The notes: generated from the sequence alone by a model not told the origin. Positions 7,710 through 16,972 are shown, numbered from the stretch's first letter. The stretch: 40,643 bases of DNA from Paracoccaceae bacterium (GCA_024742575.1 JANSYF010000030.1:1-40643); one strand, 5' to 3'. Numbers and translations are program-made.

Positions 7710-8042
7710 TTATCTTCTTGATATCTGACGATTTTGCCCGCGCGGCGCATGCGCTTCAACGCGGATTGGGGTCAATCCAACAGGCATACCACGATGATCA
7801 TCATCGTCGTCATCCTCATCGTCGTATTTCATCAGCATGATGGAAATACCGAACTGCACACCAGCAAAGACGATACCGTTGAACAGCCACAGTAAAAACA
7901 CCGCCAACAGACCGACATCAGTGTGCGTCACCAAATGCCACAGGTTTACGATGTTGAAATAAAGCAGCAGCGCGACGAACACTGCCGACAAAGCGAACCC
8001 GATGACCGTTTGGCGGATATACATCTTGATCAAGTCGGGCAT
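7710..8042 (-). CDS. Small two-helix membrane protein, unknown function
   Basis: A 110-residue protein starting MPDLIKMYIRQ, with two transmembrane helices (about residues 10-32 and 45-68) and a cytoplasmic C-terminal tail containing an Asp-rich run (DDEDDDDDDH) that could bind cations, then a basic end. I do not recognise a functional family. Its stop is two bases from the end of the 6S RNA, with which it converges, an unusually tight junction. The ATG at 8042 is preferred over 8054 because the hydrophobic region then starts at a normal distance. Confidence 0.7.
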   Translation of the reverse strand: MPDLIKMYIRQTVIGFALSAVFVALLLYFNIVNLWHLVTHTDVGLLAVFLLWLFNGIVFAGVQFGISIMLMKYDDEDDDDDDHRGMPVGLTPIRVEAHAPRGQNRQISRR

Positions 8043-8119
8043 ATGCCACCTCATTGCTTAGTGCAAAATGTAGGACGATTGAGCGATAGATCAAAGCGTC
8101 CAATCCGCGCAGTCGCAGC

Positions 8120-8608
8120 TTAGAACGCCTCCGGCTGGGCCTCGCGCGCCATGTGATCCAAGACAGCATTGACGAATTGCGGTTCCTTGCCCTCGGGAAA
8201 GAATGCGCGCGCCACATCGACATATTCGTTGATAATGACCTTCGGCGGCGTTTCCGTCGCAACAAGCTCAGCGCCAGCCGCGCGGAAAAGTGCCCGTAGC
8301 GTCGGGTCGATCCGCGCGATGGGCCATTTTGCAACCAATCCGCGGTCCGTCATCTGGTCAATCTTGGCCTGCCAATTGACCGCCTCTTCCGTGATCCGGC
8401 GGAACAAGTCCACATCGCCTTCCACAAGATCTTCACCATCTTGCTGCGCCAACCCGAACCGATGATCAAGGAACTCCAACGCCACGGTGTCAACCGACTG
8501 GCCGGATTGCTCCATCTGGAACAGCGCCTGCACAGCGTATAATCGCGATGCAGACCGTTTCTGGCGTTTCTCATCCACCTTTTTTGGCGGCTTGGCAGCG
8601 TTGCTCAT
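8120..8608 (-). CDS. nusB: Transcription antitermination factor NusB
   Basis: A 162-residue all-alpha NusB protein. NusB binds boxA RNA with NusE (ribosomal protein S10) and promotes complete transcription of rRNA operons. Visible family blocks are SASRLYAVQALFQMEQSG at the N terminus and PPKVIINEYVDVARAFFPEGKEPQFVNAVLDH at the C terminus. The start ATG at 8608 overlaps the ribH stop by four bases, indicating translational coupling. The ribBX-ribH-nusB order is common in proteobacteria. Confidence 0.95.
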   Translation of the reverse strand: MSNAAKPPKKVDEKRQKRSASRLYAVQALFQMEQSGQSVDTVALEFLDHRFGLAQQDGEDLVEGDVDLFRRITEEAVNWQAKIDQMTDRGLVAKWPIARIDPTLRALFRAAGAELVATETPPKVIINEYVDVARAFFPEGKEPQFVNAVLDHMAREAQPEAF

Positions 8609-9156
8609 GCGATGTTCGGGTCCTTGGTGCCACCAGCGATCTGGTACTCGTCCTTGGCAGGGACAAATCCCACCCCCTTGCGGGCAGAGCCCCATTTACG
8701 GCTGAGAGCGATCAGGTGCAAGGCAGCTGCCGCCGCCCCGCCGCCTTTGTTCTGACCATCCGCCTGCGCCCGCGCTTCGGCTTGTGCCATGTTCTCGACC
8801 GTCAGGATGCCATTGCCAATGCACAGCCCCTGCAGCCCAAGCAAGGTCAACCCACGCGAACTGTCATTGCACACGGTGTCATAGTGCGTGGTCTCACCCC
8901 GAATGATGCAACCTAGCGCGACATAGCCATCAAAATTCGACATCCGTTCTGCAATGCCAATCGCCGTCGGAACCTCCAACGCGCCCGGAACTTCGACCAA
9001 TTCATGTGTGCCGCCACACGCCTCAATCTCGGCCCGCGCCCCAGCGATCAGCTGATCCGCGATATCCTTGTAATAGGGTGCAACCACTATCAAAAGCTTA
9101 ACGGGCTTGTCGAATGTCGGTCGCGCCAGTGTGTAGTGTTCAACAGATGCGGCCAT
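8605..9156 (-). CDS. ribH: 6,7-dimethyl-8-ribityllumazine synthase
   Basis: A 183-residue enzyme that condenses 3,4-dihydroxy-2-butanone 4-phosphate (made by its upstream neighbour) with 5-amino-6-ribitylaminouracil to give the riboflavin precursor lumazine. The conserved block VPGALEVPTAIGIAERM and the active-site segment GCIIRGETTHYDTVCNDSSRG are present. It is longer than the about 156-residue E. coli enzyme because of a C-terminal extension rich in Gly and Ala. It overlaps ribBX by one base (TGATG) and nusB by four. Confidence 0.95.
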   Translation of the reverse strand: MAASVEHYTLARPTFDKPVKLLIVVAPYYKDIADQLIAGARAEIEACGGTHELVEVPGALEVPTAIGIAERMSNFDGYVALGCIIRGETTHYDTVCNDSSRGLTLLGLQGLCIGNGILTVENMAQAEARAQADGQNKGGGAAAAALHLIALSRKWGSARKGVGFVPAKDEYQIAGGTKDPNIA

Positions 9157-10298
9157 CAGCCCAACTCCGAAATTTTGCGTGTTCCAACGATTTCAAGGCC
9201 ATAGGCGTCCAAACCGACAACTTTGGGCGTCGGTGAATTCGTCAGCAGCGTCAGTTTCGACAGACCCAGCGACGACAGAATTTGCGCGCCCAACCCGTAT
9301 TGCCGAAGCGTTTTGGGCGACACATCGTCCCCCACATCCAACTTCATCGACGTATCGCGTAACAGAACCACAACGCCCCGTCCTTCGTCGGCGACCGCCT
9401 GCATTGCGTGCTGGAATTCATCTGCTCGGCCCCGTGGCCCTGTGCCGACCACGTCCAGCATCGGATCCATCGCATGCATCCGAACCAGTACCGGGTCATT
9501 CCCCGACAAATCACCCTTGGTCAGCACGATATGTTCGTCACCATGTGTTTCGTCGGTGTAGATCCGCATCTGCCATTCGCCGCCGAATTCGGACGTGATG
9601 GTCTCTTCCTTGCGCACGCGGACTAGATTGTCGTTGCGACGGCGATAGGCAATCAGATCGCTGATTGTCCCGATCTTCAAACCGTGCAGCTGCGCGAACG
9701 CTACAAGTTCCGGCAAACGGGACATCGACCCGTCTTCGTTCATGATCTCGCAGATTACACCCGCCGCGTTTAGCCCCGCCAGACGTGACACGTCGACCGC
9801 CGCTTCGGTATGGCCCGCGCGCACAAGCACGCCGCCATCCTTGGCCCGCAACGGGAACACATGCCCCGGTGTCGCAATGTCCTGCGCGCCCTTTGTGCCG
9901 TCGATGGCCACGGACACAGTCCGCGCCCGGTCGGCCGCCGAGATGCCTGTGGTCACCCCTTCACGGGCTTCAATAGACACGGTGAACGCGGTTTCATGCC
10001 GCGATGAGTTGTTGGTCGACATAAGCTGAAGACCCAACTCCTCGATTCGCTTCGACGTCATCGCAAGGCAGATCAGCCCGCGCCCATGGGTCGCCATGAA
10101 GTTGATCACATCCGGCGTCGCCCATTGTGCGGGAATCACCAGATCGCCTTCATTCTCGCGATCCTCATGATCGACAAGAATGAACATCTTACCGTTGCGC
10201 GCATCTTCTATGATCTCTTCCACCGAAGAGATGGCGTCTTTCCAGTTCTCTTCGACCGGACCGGGGGTTTCAAATGTTGTCACGCGGACCTCCGTCAT
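9156..10298 (-). CDS. ribBX: 3,4-dihydroxy-2-butanone-4-phosphate synthase with a degenerate GTP cyclohydrolase II-like domain (RibBX type)
   Basis: A 380-residue two-domain protein. The N-terminal RibB half (residues 1 to about 230) is intact: [32 protein letters not shown] and [11 protein letters not shown] are all present, so it should turn ribulose 5-phosphate into the four-carbon riboflavin precursor. The C-terminal half aligns with RibA ([28 protein letters not shown]) but has [14 protein letters not shown] where RibA carries the three zinc cysteines, and no QEGRGIGL-like segment. It should therefore lack GTP cyclohydrolase II activity, matching the described RibBX variant, and a real RibA must lie elsewhere. 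I use the ATG at 10298. I saw no FMN riboswitch upstream. Confidence 0.9.
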   Translation of the reverse strand: MTEVRVTTFETPGPVEENWKDAISSVEEIIEDARNGKMFILVDHEDRENEGDLVIPAQWATPDVINFMATHGRGLICLAMTSKRIEELGLQLMSTNNSSRHETAFTVSIEAREGVTTGISAADRARTVSVAIDGTKGAQDIATPGHVFPLRAKDGGVLVRAGHTEAAVDVSRLAGLNAAGVICEIMNEDGSMSRLPELVAFAQLHGLKIGTISDLIAYRRRNDNLVRVRKEETITSEFGGEWQMRIYTDETHGDEHIVLTKGDLSGNDPVLVRMHAMDPMLDVVGTGPRGRADEFQHAMQAVADEGRGVVVLLRDTSMKLDVGDDVSPKTLRQYGLGAQILSSLGLSKLTLLTNSPTPKVVGLDAYGLEIVGTRKISELG

Positions 10299-10482
10299 TG
10301 CCCTTGGGCACTTAAAACACAGCGCTGCAATTGACCAGTAGAACGTCCCGTACTGTCGAAACGTATGGTGCGACACAACTACCTGTACGGTTTGCGTCAA
10401 ATTAAGCCCAAATCGACGAAACCGCTCTCAAAACCAGAGTTTTCGCGCCGAACGGACGTAACAGACACCCGAATTGTGCGGA

Positions 10483-10809
10483 TCAGTCGAAAATGTCCTC
10501 GATCACGTCGAATGCTTCTTCGAAGAATCGCCGCGTTAGAGTTTTACGCTTCTTCTGCTTTTTCTTCTTCGAAGGCTTTGCATCTCGATCCCATGCCGGG
10601 AATGGGGCTGGGGCTGTTTTTGGTTTGCTCGCGTGCCGATGCTGCGTCGCAATCGGCTTTTCCAACGCCCCAGTGCGCAGCATCTTCATGTCGTGCAGCG
10701 GCGCACCACAAGCCGAGCAACTTAACTCGTGCCGGGTTTCACCCTTTAAAACAAGGGCCGCACGGGTGCCGCAATAACAACAAGTGGCGATTTTCGTTCC
10801 ATGGGGCAT
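10483..10809 (-). CDS. Small zinc-ribbon protein, unknown function
   Basis: A 108-residue protein with an N-terminal zinc ribbon made of two Cys pairs (CCYCGT near residue 10 and CSACGA near residue 33), a middle linker with a Lys-rich run (SKKKKQKKRK), and an acidic amphipathic C-terminal helix (FFEEAFDVIEDIFD). The layout suggests a nucleic-acid or protein-binding adaptor, but I recognise no named family. I choose the ATG at 10809 (MPHGTKIATC). It lies between rlmB and ribBX on the same strand, with 184 bases before ribBX in which I see no gene. Confidence 0.7.
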   Translation of the reverse strand: MPHGTKIATCCYCGTRAALVLKGETRHELSCSACGAPLHDMKMLRTGALEKPIATQHRHASKPKTAPAPFPAWDRDAKPSKKKKQKKRKTLTRRFFEEAFDVIEDIFD

Positions 10810-10858
10810 GGCGTCTCCTTCGTCAGGAATATTGGCACGCCATCCCCTGACCGCAAGT

Positions 10859-11638
10859 TCACGCCCGTGCGGCGTAAAGTGCCACCGCTGCCGCGTTTGA
10901 CACGTTGAGCGATCCAAAACCGTGTGCGAAAGGGATTTTTACCAACGCATCACAGGTGTCTTTCGTCTTGGGCCGCAACCCCGGCCCTTCGGCACCAAGC
11001 ACCAGCGCAATGGGTCTATCACGGACCGGAGCGATCGCGTCATCTATCGTTTGCTCGGCTTCGCCGTCCAGACCAAAAATCACGTAACCCATTGATCTCA
11101 AACGTTCCATGGACTCTGCAAGGTTACGTTCCCGCAGATAGGGTTGACGTTCCAGCGCCCCCGAAGCTGTCTTGGCCAAAGCCCCTGTTTCCGGCGCTGA
11201 ATGGTGCAACGTGCCAATGACAGCGGATGCGCCGAACACTTCGGCCGATCGAAGAATCGCCCCCACATTGTGCGGATCGGTCACCCGGTCGAGCATGACA
11301 ATACGCGGAGGCCCTTCGCCTGCGCCAAGTGCCACATCTTCCAACCGCCCCCAATTGAGCGGCTTCACTTCAAGCGCCGCCCCTTGGTGCACGGATTGCG
11401 GGTCAATTGGCGCTGTGAACTTGCGCGGATCACTCATTTCCGGTTCGATTCCAGCGGCTTCTATGGCATCAACCAACTTGTCCATCGCATTGCGCGTCAC
11501 CACCAACCGCAACCTTTCGCGGTTTGGATTGACCAGCGCGTCGCGCACGGCATGTAATCCGAACAGCCACACCGTCTCAGCCGCAGCCGCTTTCTTGGAC
11601 TGTTCTTTGGCCACCACCCATTTCGGTTTTTTGACCAT
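10859..11638 (-). CDS. rlmB: 23S rRNA (guanosine-2'-O)-methyltransferase RlmB (TrmH/SpoU family)
   Basis: A 259-residue SPOUT methyltransferase that methylates a 23S rRNA guanosine with S-adenosylmethionine. A short Lys/Ala-rich N terminus is followed by the substrate-binding domain (WLFGLHAVRDALVNP) and the knotted catalytic domain with motif 1 DRVTDPHNVGAILRSAEVFGA, motif 2 LVLGAEGPGLR and motif 3 IPFAHGFGSLNVSNAAAVALY. The ATG at 11638 is preferred over 11713 because the extra residues are not family-like. It is divergent from tRNA-Tyr. Confidence 0.92.
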   Translation of the reverse strand: MVKKPKWVVAKEQSKKAAAAETVWLFGLHAVRDALVNPNRERLRLVVTRNAMDKLVDAIEAAGIEPEMSDPRKFTAPIDPQSVHQGAALEVKPLNWGRLEDVALGAGEGPPRIVMLDRVTDPHNVGAILRSAEVFGASAVIGTLHHSAPETGALAKTASGALERQPYLRERNLAESMERLRSMGYVIFGLDGEAEQTIDDAIAPVRDRPIALVLGAEGPGLRPKTKDTCDALVKIPFAHGFGSLNVSNAAAVALYAARA

Positions 11639-11757
11639 GACAGCCCCTTCCTTGTTGCGGTTTTTGTACGTGTCGCTTGATGGGATTTTCCTGTTGACGC
11701 CGCAAGGGGGCAATTGTAATCACCCGCTCACGCCAAGGGCAGGGCCTTTGGTTAAGT

Positions 11758-11841
11758 GGGCGACAGGCCGCAAGGTGTGGCAGGGGACTGTAACTCCCTC
11801 GCGGAGACGCACGCCTGGTTCGATTCCAGGGTCGCCCACCA
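11758..11841 (+). tRNA. tRNA-Tyr (GUA anticodon)
   Basis: Acceptor GGGCGAC pairs with GTCGCCC, followed by A73 and an encoded CCA. The anticodon arm AGGGA...TCCCT presents GTA in loop CTGTAAC. A type II long variable arm (GCG-GAGA-CGC) and T-arm CCTGG-TTCGATT-CCAGG are present. The long variable arm is as expected for bacterial tRNA-Tyr. Confidence 0.93.
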
Positions 11842-11895
11842 CTTTTCCTTTCAAGAATGATGTAAAGTGGTGGTGCAACTACGCTCCGCAAGCAT

Positions 11896-11924
11896 TTGAC
11901 TTTGATTGATTTCGCATTCTTAAT
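11896..11924 (+). promoter_or_regulatory. Candidate sigma-70 promoter for a possibly leaderless glycerate kinase mRNA
   Basis: TTGACT (11896-11901), 17 bases, then CTTAAT (11919-11924). The predicted start, six to seven bases on, falls at the ATG at 11931. No Shine-Dalgarno sequence is visible before that ATG. Confidence 0.45.
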
Positions 11925-11930
11925 CCTTGC

Positions 11931-13196
11931 ATGATCGAAATCGACACGCTCCGCACCAAGGCCCGCCTTTTATACGATGCTGCTGTCACCGCAGCTGATC
12001 CGGCAAGCGCTGTAAGGCGCGGTTTGGCCCAATCTCCTTTGCCCGCACAAAAGCCGGGCGGACGGACCTTTTTGATCGCTATTGGCAAAGCCGCCCCGGC
12101 AATGTTGGGCGAAGCTATGACGGCTATACCCAACGCCCACGTTGCCATTGCCGTCACCCATCACGAAAATGACACCTCGGTAAAAGGCGCTGAACTTCTG
12201 CGCGCCGGACACCCAGTTCCCGACGAAGCTGGCGCTCGTGCCGCCCAGCGCGTCATTAAAGTCTTGGCCGATGCAACGGAAAACGACCGTGTGGTCGCCC
12301 TGATCTCTGGTGGCGGCTCTGCTTTGTTGCCAGCGCCCCCACCGGGTGTCAGCCTGACCGACAAGGCGCGGCTGAACGATCTGCTCCTGTCTGCCGGGCT
12401 CGACATCGTACAGATGAACCTCGTACGCCAACAGGTGAGCCTGCTCAAAGGCGGCGGTTTTGTGCGGTACGCCGCTCCGGCCGCCGTCACTGCCTATCTG
12501 CTCTCTGACGTGATCGGCGATGATCTGCGTGCCATTGCCTCTGGCCCAACGGTCAGCCCCATCGGAACGGCCACAGACGCCATTGAAACGCTCATGTCCG
12601 CCGGAATCTGGGACGCAACACCGGCTTCGATTCGCACCCATCTCGAAAGGGCGCAGCACGAAACGTCCTCGACCTTGCCCGAAGTCAGCAACACGCTTGT
12701 CGGATCGAACCGTTTGTCGCTCGAGGCAATGCTGGACGAGGCGCAAAACATCGGCCTCAACGCCCGCATCGTCAGTGATGCACTGATCGGCGATGTTGGC
12801 GACGCGGCACAAGAGGTCCTGTCCGAACTTATCGCCCGTCCCGAACCCACGGCGCTGCTGTTTGGTGGCGAAACCACAGTGAGACTTAGTGGAACCGGGC
12901 GCGGCGGGCGCAATCAGGAACTTGCCCTGCGTGTTGCAGCTCAAGCGCCTGAAATCACGGCCGATTGGGTGTTTCTATCCGGCGGCACCGATGGCCGCGA
13001 TGGCCCGACCGATGCTGCAGGCGGTTTGGTCGATGCAGGCACCCTGCCCCGGATCAAAGCCGCAGGTCAGGATGTGATCGCGCTTTTGGCGAACAATGAC
13101 AGCTACGCAGCGCTTGCCGCGGCAGGCGACCTGCTGATGACCCACGCTACCGGCACCAATGTAGCCGACGTTCAGGTCTTGCTGATCGCGCCCTGA
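11931..13196 (+). CDS. ttuD: Glycerate 2-kinase (GckA/TtuD, MOFRL family)
   Basis: A 421-residue kinase of the DUF4147/MOFRL type that phosphorylates D-glycerate with ATP to 2-phosphoglycerate, feeding glycerate from the serine cycle, glyoxylate or tartrate into glycolysis. Family blocks include FLIAIGKAAPAML, the glycine loop ALISGGGSALLPAPPPGVSL, and the C-terminal MOFRL region RNQELALRVA followed by FLSGGTDGRDGPTDAAGG. Its 3' end overlaps the convergent pxpA gene by 25 bases. An upstream promoter suggests a transcript without leader. Confidence 0.92.
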   Translation: MIEIDTLRTKARLLYDAAVTAADPASAVRRGLAQSPLPAQKPGGRTFLIAIGKAAPAMLGEAMTAIPNAHVAIAVTHHENDTSVKGAELLRAGHPVPDEAGARAAQRVIKVLADATENDRVVALISGGGSALLPAPPPGVSLTDKARLNDLLLSAGLDIVQMNLVRQQVSLLKGGGFVRYAAPAAVTAYLLSDVIGDDLRAIASGPTVSPIGTATDAIETLMSAGIWDATPASIRTHLERAQHETSSTLPEVSNTLVGSNRLSLEAMLDEAQNIGLNARIVSDALIGDVGDAAQEVLSELIARPEPTALLFGGETTVRLSGTGRGGRNQELALRVAAQAPEITADWVFLSGGTDGRDGPTDAAGGLVDAGTLPRIKAAGQDVIALLANNDSYAALAAAGDLLMTHATGTNVADVQVLLIAP

Positions 13197-13954
13197 CGCC
13201 CTTCAAACCGCCGCAAAGTCACACCCGCATCGCCCAAGGCACTGCGCACCGTGCGGGCAATCTGCACCGCCGTCGCGCCGTCGCCATGCAGACAGATCGT
13301 ATCGACAGCCGCCGGGATATGTTTGCCGCTTTCGGTGATGATTGCACCCGCCTTGACCATGTCGACCATACGCTGCCCAGCCACATCCGCATCGTGAATG
13401 ACCGCACCCGGCAGGCTTCGGTCCACCAGTGTTGCATCGTCATTATAAGCCCGATCCGCAAAGATTTCGCCCGCCCAACGACAGCCCAACGCCTCGACCG
13501 CATCTTGCTGCTGTGTCGCAGCCAACACCATGATGATGATATCCGGGTCCACGGACAGCGCCCCTTCGTAACACGCGGTCGCCATCGCCTCGTCCTCGGA
13601 TGCCATGTTCGCCAGCGCTCCATGCAGCTTGAGATGGCGAACTTCACCGCCGACGGACCGCGCCATCGCCTGCGCTGCACCCAATTGATATCGCACGAGA
13701 TTCCGAAGGGAAGCGTGGCTCAGGTGCATTCGCCGCCGCCCAAACCCCTGCAGGTCGGGAAAGCCGGGATGTGCGCCAATGCCCACGTTATTGGTCACGG
13801 CCAGACCCATCGTCTTCGACATCACGTCGGGGTCACCCGCGTGAAAGCCGCAAGCGACATTGGCCGAGGTGATCACCTCAAGCAGAGCAGCATCCGATCC
13901 CATGGGCCACGGCCCAAAGCTTTCCCCCATATCCGCGTTCAGATCGACATGCAT
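13172..13954 (-). CDS. pxpA: 5-oxoprolinase subunit PxpA (LamB/YcsF family)
   Basis: A 260-residue LamB/YcsF protein, the A subunit of the ATP-dependent bacterial 5-oxoprolinase, which opens 5-oxoproline (a spontaneous glutamine damage product) to glutamate. The hallmark N terminus MHVDLNADMGESFGPWPMG and SANVACGFHAGDPDVM are present, as is DTICLHGDGATAVQIAR. It follows pxpC after three bases and is the last gene of pxpBCA. It converges with glycerate kinase and the two coding ends overlap. Confidence 0.93.
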   Translation of the reverse strand: MHVDLNADMGESFGPWPMGSDAALLEVITSANVACGFHAGDPDVMSKTMGLAVTNNVGIGAHPGFPDLQGFGRRRMHLSHASLRNLVRYQLGAAQAMARSVGGEVRHLKLHGALANMASEDEAMATACYEGALSVDPDIIIMVLAATQQQDAVEALGCRWAGEIFADRAYNDDATLVDRSLPGAVIHDADVAGQRMVDMVKAGAIITESGKHIPAAVDTICLHGDGATAVQIARTVRSALGDAGVTLRRFEGRQGAISKT

Positions 13955-13957
13955 GGC

Positions 13958-14980
13958 TCACTCCTTTTCGTCCGGGGCATCACCTGCCGTGACCCCACTG
14001 ATCAATTGATAGCTTAACAGATCGCGGATCTGCGATGGGTCACGTACCAGCGGCACGCACAGCTTTGGCAACGCGCGCAGATGATCGCGCATCTTGCGTT
14101 CGGCCTCCAGCGCCTCATCCCGCGACACGAAACGGAACCGCAACGTCCCTCCTGACGGAGTCTGCACCGCGCGTGGCAAATCGGCAGGAATCACGGTCGC
14201 AATGCGCGGATAGCCCCCGGTCGTCTGGCTTTCGCGCAAAAGCAGATAGGGCGTGCCATCTCCCGTGATCTGGATATCGCCCGGCACAATCGATTCCGAC
14301 AGAATGTTCAGCCCCGCGCTGGTGGCAAAACCGTCGCCTGCGGAATCAAGCCGCAAGCCCATCCGGTTCGCGCGGGCATCCCGCGCAAACGTGGTTTCGG
14401 TAAATCGGTCGCGCGTGGCCGGATCGAAAAAGGCGGTCTGAAAACTTTCGACCAATCGAAGCATGCCACCATCGAACCGACTGTCCTGCGGCAGACACAG
14501 CCCGACACCGCCGCGCGTATCCCCGCCCACGGGCAAACGATCCCCTGCTTGGACAACTGCGCCGATCCCCGCTGCCAGATGCGCGGATCGCGACCCAAGC
14601 CGTTGCGGCAGATCAAATCCACCCCCAACATGCAAATAGCCATAGCTGCCTGCGGTCGCGCCGCCGATGTCCAGCCGCGCACCGGCAGGCATGGCATGGG
14701 ACGCATTCCAAACAAGCGGCGCGCCATCCAGTGTTACCCGCATCGGCGCTCCGGTCAGGGCAATGCGCAGCGGTTCCGTTGACTCGAACACGCCTCCCGA
14801 CCCCGGCAATTCCAATACGGCGCAATCAACCGATTGCCCAAGCAAGGCTGCCCCTTCCGCCAACGCAAGCGGATCAGCGGCCCCTCCCCGCGACACGCCA
14901 AACGCGCGGTATCCGATGCGGCCTTGGTCCTGCACCGTAGCCCCCGGCGCGATGCGATGGACGATCAGCATGCGCGTCAT
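13958..14980 (-). CDS. pxpC: 5-oxoprolinase subunit PxpC (biotin-dependent carboxyltransferase-like, KipA family)
   Basis: A 340-residue protein of the AHS2/KipA family, the C subunit of 5-oxoprolinase; it forms the active complex with PxpA and PxpB. Family features are GATVQDQGRIGYRAFGVSRGGAAD at the N terminus (given here in two overlapping parts: GATVQDQGRIGYR and FGVSRGGAAD), GYLHVGGGFDLPQRLGSRSA in the middle, and ESQTTGGYPRIATVIPADLP. Its ATG overlaps the pxpB stop by four bases. Older annotations call such proteins allophanate hydrolase subunit 2. Confidence 0.92.
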   Translation of the reverse strand: MTRMLIVHRIAPGATVQDQGRIGYRAFGVSRGGAADPLALAEGAALLGQSVDCAVLELPGSGGVFESTEPLRIALTGAPMRVTLDGAPLVWNASHAMPAGARLDIGGATAGSYGYLHVGGGFDLPQRLGSRSAHLAAGIGAVVQAGDRLPVGGDTRGGVGLCLPQDSRFDGGMLRLVESFQTAFFDPATRDRFTETTFARDARANRMGLRLDSAGDGFATSAGLNILSESIVPGDIQITGDGTPYLLLRESQTTGGYPRIATVIPADLPRAVQTPSGGTLRFRFVSRDEALEAERKMRDHLRALPKLCVPLVRDPSQIRDLLSYQLISGVTAGDAPDEKE

Positions 14981-15723
14981 CGGATCGCCTCGATCAACGC
15001 ACCACCGTCGGGATCATCCTTGTGCCGCTCCAACACATCAGGGCTTGCCTGCACGAACTGAACCTCATCCCCCGGACGCAGAAAAAAGGGCGTGTCGCTG
15101 TCCTCGCGAAACAACTGCAACGCGGTTTGGCCGATATGCCGCCAGCCCGTGGGGTTGGCCACCGAGAACAGGACGAACTGCCGGATCGCCACCACCAAAG
15201 CGCCATCCGGCACAGCCTTGGTCAGCGCAGTCTGACGCGGGATGTTCCACGCCTCGGGCAAAAGGCCAAGATACGGCTGACCGGGGGCAAATCCGATGGT
15301 CTGCACCCGCACCCGCGCACCAGACAATTGAGCGATGGCGTCATCGACCGAAAGCCCCGCCGCCTGTGCCGCTTCTTCCAACTGTGGCGCAAGATCGGTG
15401 CCGTAGACCGTGGGCACCCTGATGAACCGCCGCCCCTCGGGCATGGGCGCTGCGTACCAATCCTGTTCGTCCAAAAGCGTGGTCAACTTGGCGGTCACGG
15501 CCTCAAGGCTCAAATGCAAAGGGTCAAATTGAACGAAGACCGACACCAACGACGGCGAACATTCCTCGACACCGTCGATTCCAGCGCGTGCGACCGCTGC
15601 GGCAAAAGCCAATGCCGCGCGATTGCCCAGTTCGGTCAGCGTATCGCCAAAGCTGACCAGAACACCGTTCAAACCCGCAGAGCGGATCACCGGATCAAAG
15701 GAAGGAGATGTCACGCTCGTCAT
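14977..15723 (-). CDS. pxpB: 5-oxoprolinase subunit PxpB (AHS1/KipI family)
   Basis: A 248-residue AHS1/KipI protein, the B subunit of 5-oxoprolinase. Recognisable blocks are GVLVSFGDTLTELGNRAALAF, the cyclophilin-like core VQTIGFAPGQPYLGLL, and SVANPTGWRHIGQTALQLF near the C terminus. I choose the ATG at 15723; the longer frame uses TTG. It is the first gene of pxpBCA, 38 bases after yacG, and may be read through from the infA-maf-rng-yacG operon. Confidence 0.92.
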   Translation of the reverse strand: MTSVTSPSFDPVIRSAGLNGVLVSFGDTLTELGNRAALAFAAAVARAGIDGVEECSPSLVSVFVQFDPLHLSLEAVTAKLTTLLDEQDWYAAPMPEGRRFIRVPTVYGTDLAPQLEEAAQAAGLSVDDAIAQLSGARVRVQTIGFAPGQPYLGLLPEAWNIPRQTALTKAVPDGALVVAIRQFVLFSVANPTGWRHIGQTALQLFREDSDTPFFLRPGDEVQFVQASPDVLERHKDDPDGGALIEAIR

Positions 15724-15761
15724 GAACAAGCGGTACCACGCAGGTCGGCTGAGACAAGTCG

Positions 15762-15953
15762 TTAGTGCAGCTTATCCGTGGATGCCGCCACCTGTTCAGC
15801 CGCTTCGATCGCCGCTTCAATGTCTTCGGGGTCATCCGAGGGCACCGCGTAATTGCCATTTAGCCAGCGCGCCAGATCGACATCGGCGCAGCGTTTCGAA
15901 CAGAATGGACGGGCCTCGGGGTTGGTCTCTTTGCCGCAGATGGGACAGCTCAT
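15762..15953 (-). CDS. yacG: DNA gyrase inhibitor YacG
   Basis: A 63-residue zinc-binding protein. CPICG near residue 3 and CSKRC near residue 18 form the four-Cys zinc site, followed by the family segment ADVDLARWLNGNYAVP and an acidic tail. YacG binds GyrB and lowers gyrase activity. It overlaps the upstream ribonuclease gene by four bases. Confidence 0.93.
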   Translation of the reverse strand: MSCPICGKETNPEARPFCSKRCADVDLARWLNGNYAVPSDDPEDIEAAIEAAEQVAASTDKLH

Positions 15954-16972
15954 GTCAGCACCTCGCTCAGGGAAAGTCGGTCACGTTTGCGTTGTAACTC
16001 AATATGCCCCAGAAGAGTCCACCCAACGAAAACGGTTTCCACGCTGTCCCGCTTCAAGGCGCTTCGCAGGGCGCTTTCGATCTGGCGGCGGTCTTTCTTG
16101 GCGGTGGGGGCGGGATCAATCACAATTTGTCCACCTAGTCCGCGCAACCGCAACTGGCGCGGCAGGTCTTTCACCGCAGCAAGGTTCGCCTTGAGACCCG
16201 CCGCCGGGCTGGTGTCACCGCCTGTATTCACGTCGACCGCCACAAGCGCGCGTGTAGGTTCAATTGCCATAGAGGCAGGACCACCCAGCGTCACATCACG
16301 GGCGTTCAACCCATCAATCACGTCAAGAATGCCGTGCCGTTCAAAACTGCCATCGGTGCTGTCGATCTCGGCCTTGTCCGTCCATTCGCGCCATGCCAGC
16401 AGATGCGGCCCGTCACCTTCGATTAGCGTTTCAGCGTCACCGGTGGCGTCCGCCATCACCTTGGCAGCCAAATCGGCCATTGCCGCGATATCGTCAGAAA
16501 TCTCGTCCGCATCAGCACCTTCGCACGACGACCGCAGGATCAGGCCAAAATCGCCCTCGTCCATGATCTCATGCGCAACCGCCAAAAGCTCTTCGCGCGC
16601 GTCTTCGTCCTTGATCCGGCGCGATACGTTGATCCCCGGTGCATCCGGCGTGACGATGGCATAACGGCTTTTGAACAGCACCTTGTGCGTGACCGGAATC
16701 GCCTTTCCCGGCTCGGCATAGCCAGTGACCTGCACAAGCAATGTCTGACCGGGGGACAGGCCCTTGACCTGCCGAACAAAAGCCGACCCGTCGGGCGTGC
16801 GCAGGAACATCCCACCCTGACCCTTCATCGGGCGTTCGACAATGGCGCGATAGATCGTGCCGGGTGCGGGCTGATCGGTCTCAAAGAATAGGTCTTCGAC
16901 CAGTCCATCTACCATCAGCGCTGCCGCTTCACGATCACCAATATGATCAAGCGCGATCAATCGACCCTTCAT
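15950..16972 (-). CDS. rng: Short ribonuclease E/G family protein
   Basis: A 340-residue RNase E/G-like endoribonuclease, shorter than E. coli RNase G (489 aa). An S1-like region ([27 protein letters not shown] given in parts: [27 protein letters not shown]) leads into the catalytic DNase I-like part with [18 protein letters not shown], which holds the metal-binding acidic residues. [14 protein letters not shown] follows. The Zn-link CPxC and C-terminal scaffold of RNase E are absent, so it should not form a canonical degradosome platform. It belongs to the infA-maf-rng-yacG unit, with four-base overlaps on both sides. Confidence 0.88.
   Translation of the reverse strand: MKGRLIALDHIGDREAAALMVDGLVEDLFFETDQPAPGTIYRAIVERPMKGQGGMFLRTPDGSAFVRQVKGLSPGQTLLVQVTGYAEPGKAIPVTHKVLFKSRYAIVTPDAPGINVSRRIKDEDAREELLAVAHEIMDEGDFGLILRSSCEGADADEISDDIAAMADLAAKVMADATGDAETLIEGDGPHLLAWREWTDKAEIDSTDGSFERHGILDVIDGLNARDVTLGGPASMAIEPTRALVAVDVNTGGDTSPAAGLKANLAAVKDLPRQLRLRGLGGQIVIDPAPTAKKDRRQIESALRSALKRDSVETVFVGWTLLGHIELQRKRDRLSLSEVLT

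Noticed and set aside
10299..10482. Possible FMN riboswitch before ribBX
   Set aside because: I looked for the RFN-element blocks and found none; the region also contains no gene that I can support.
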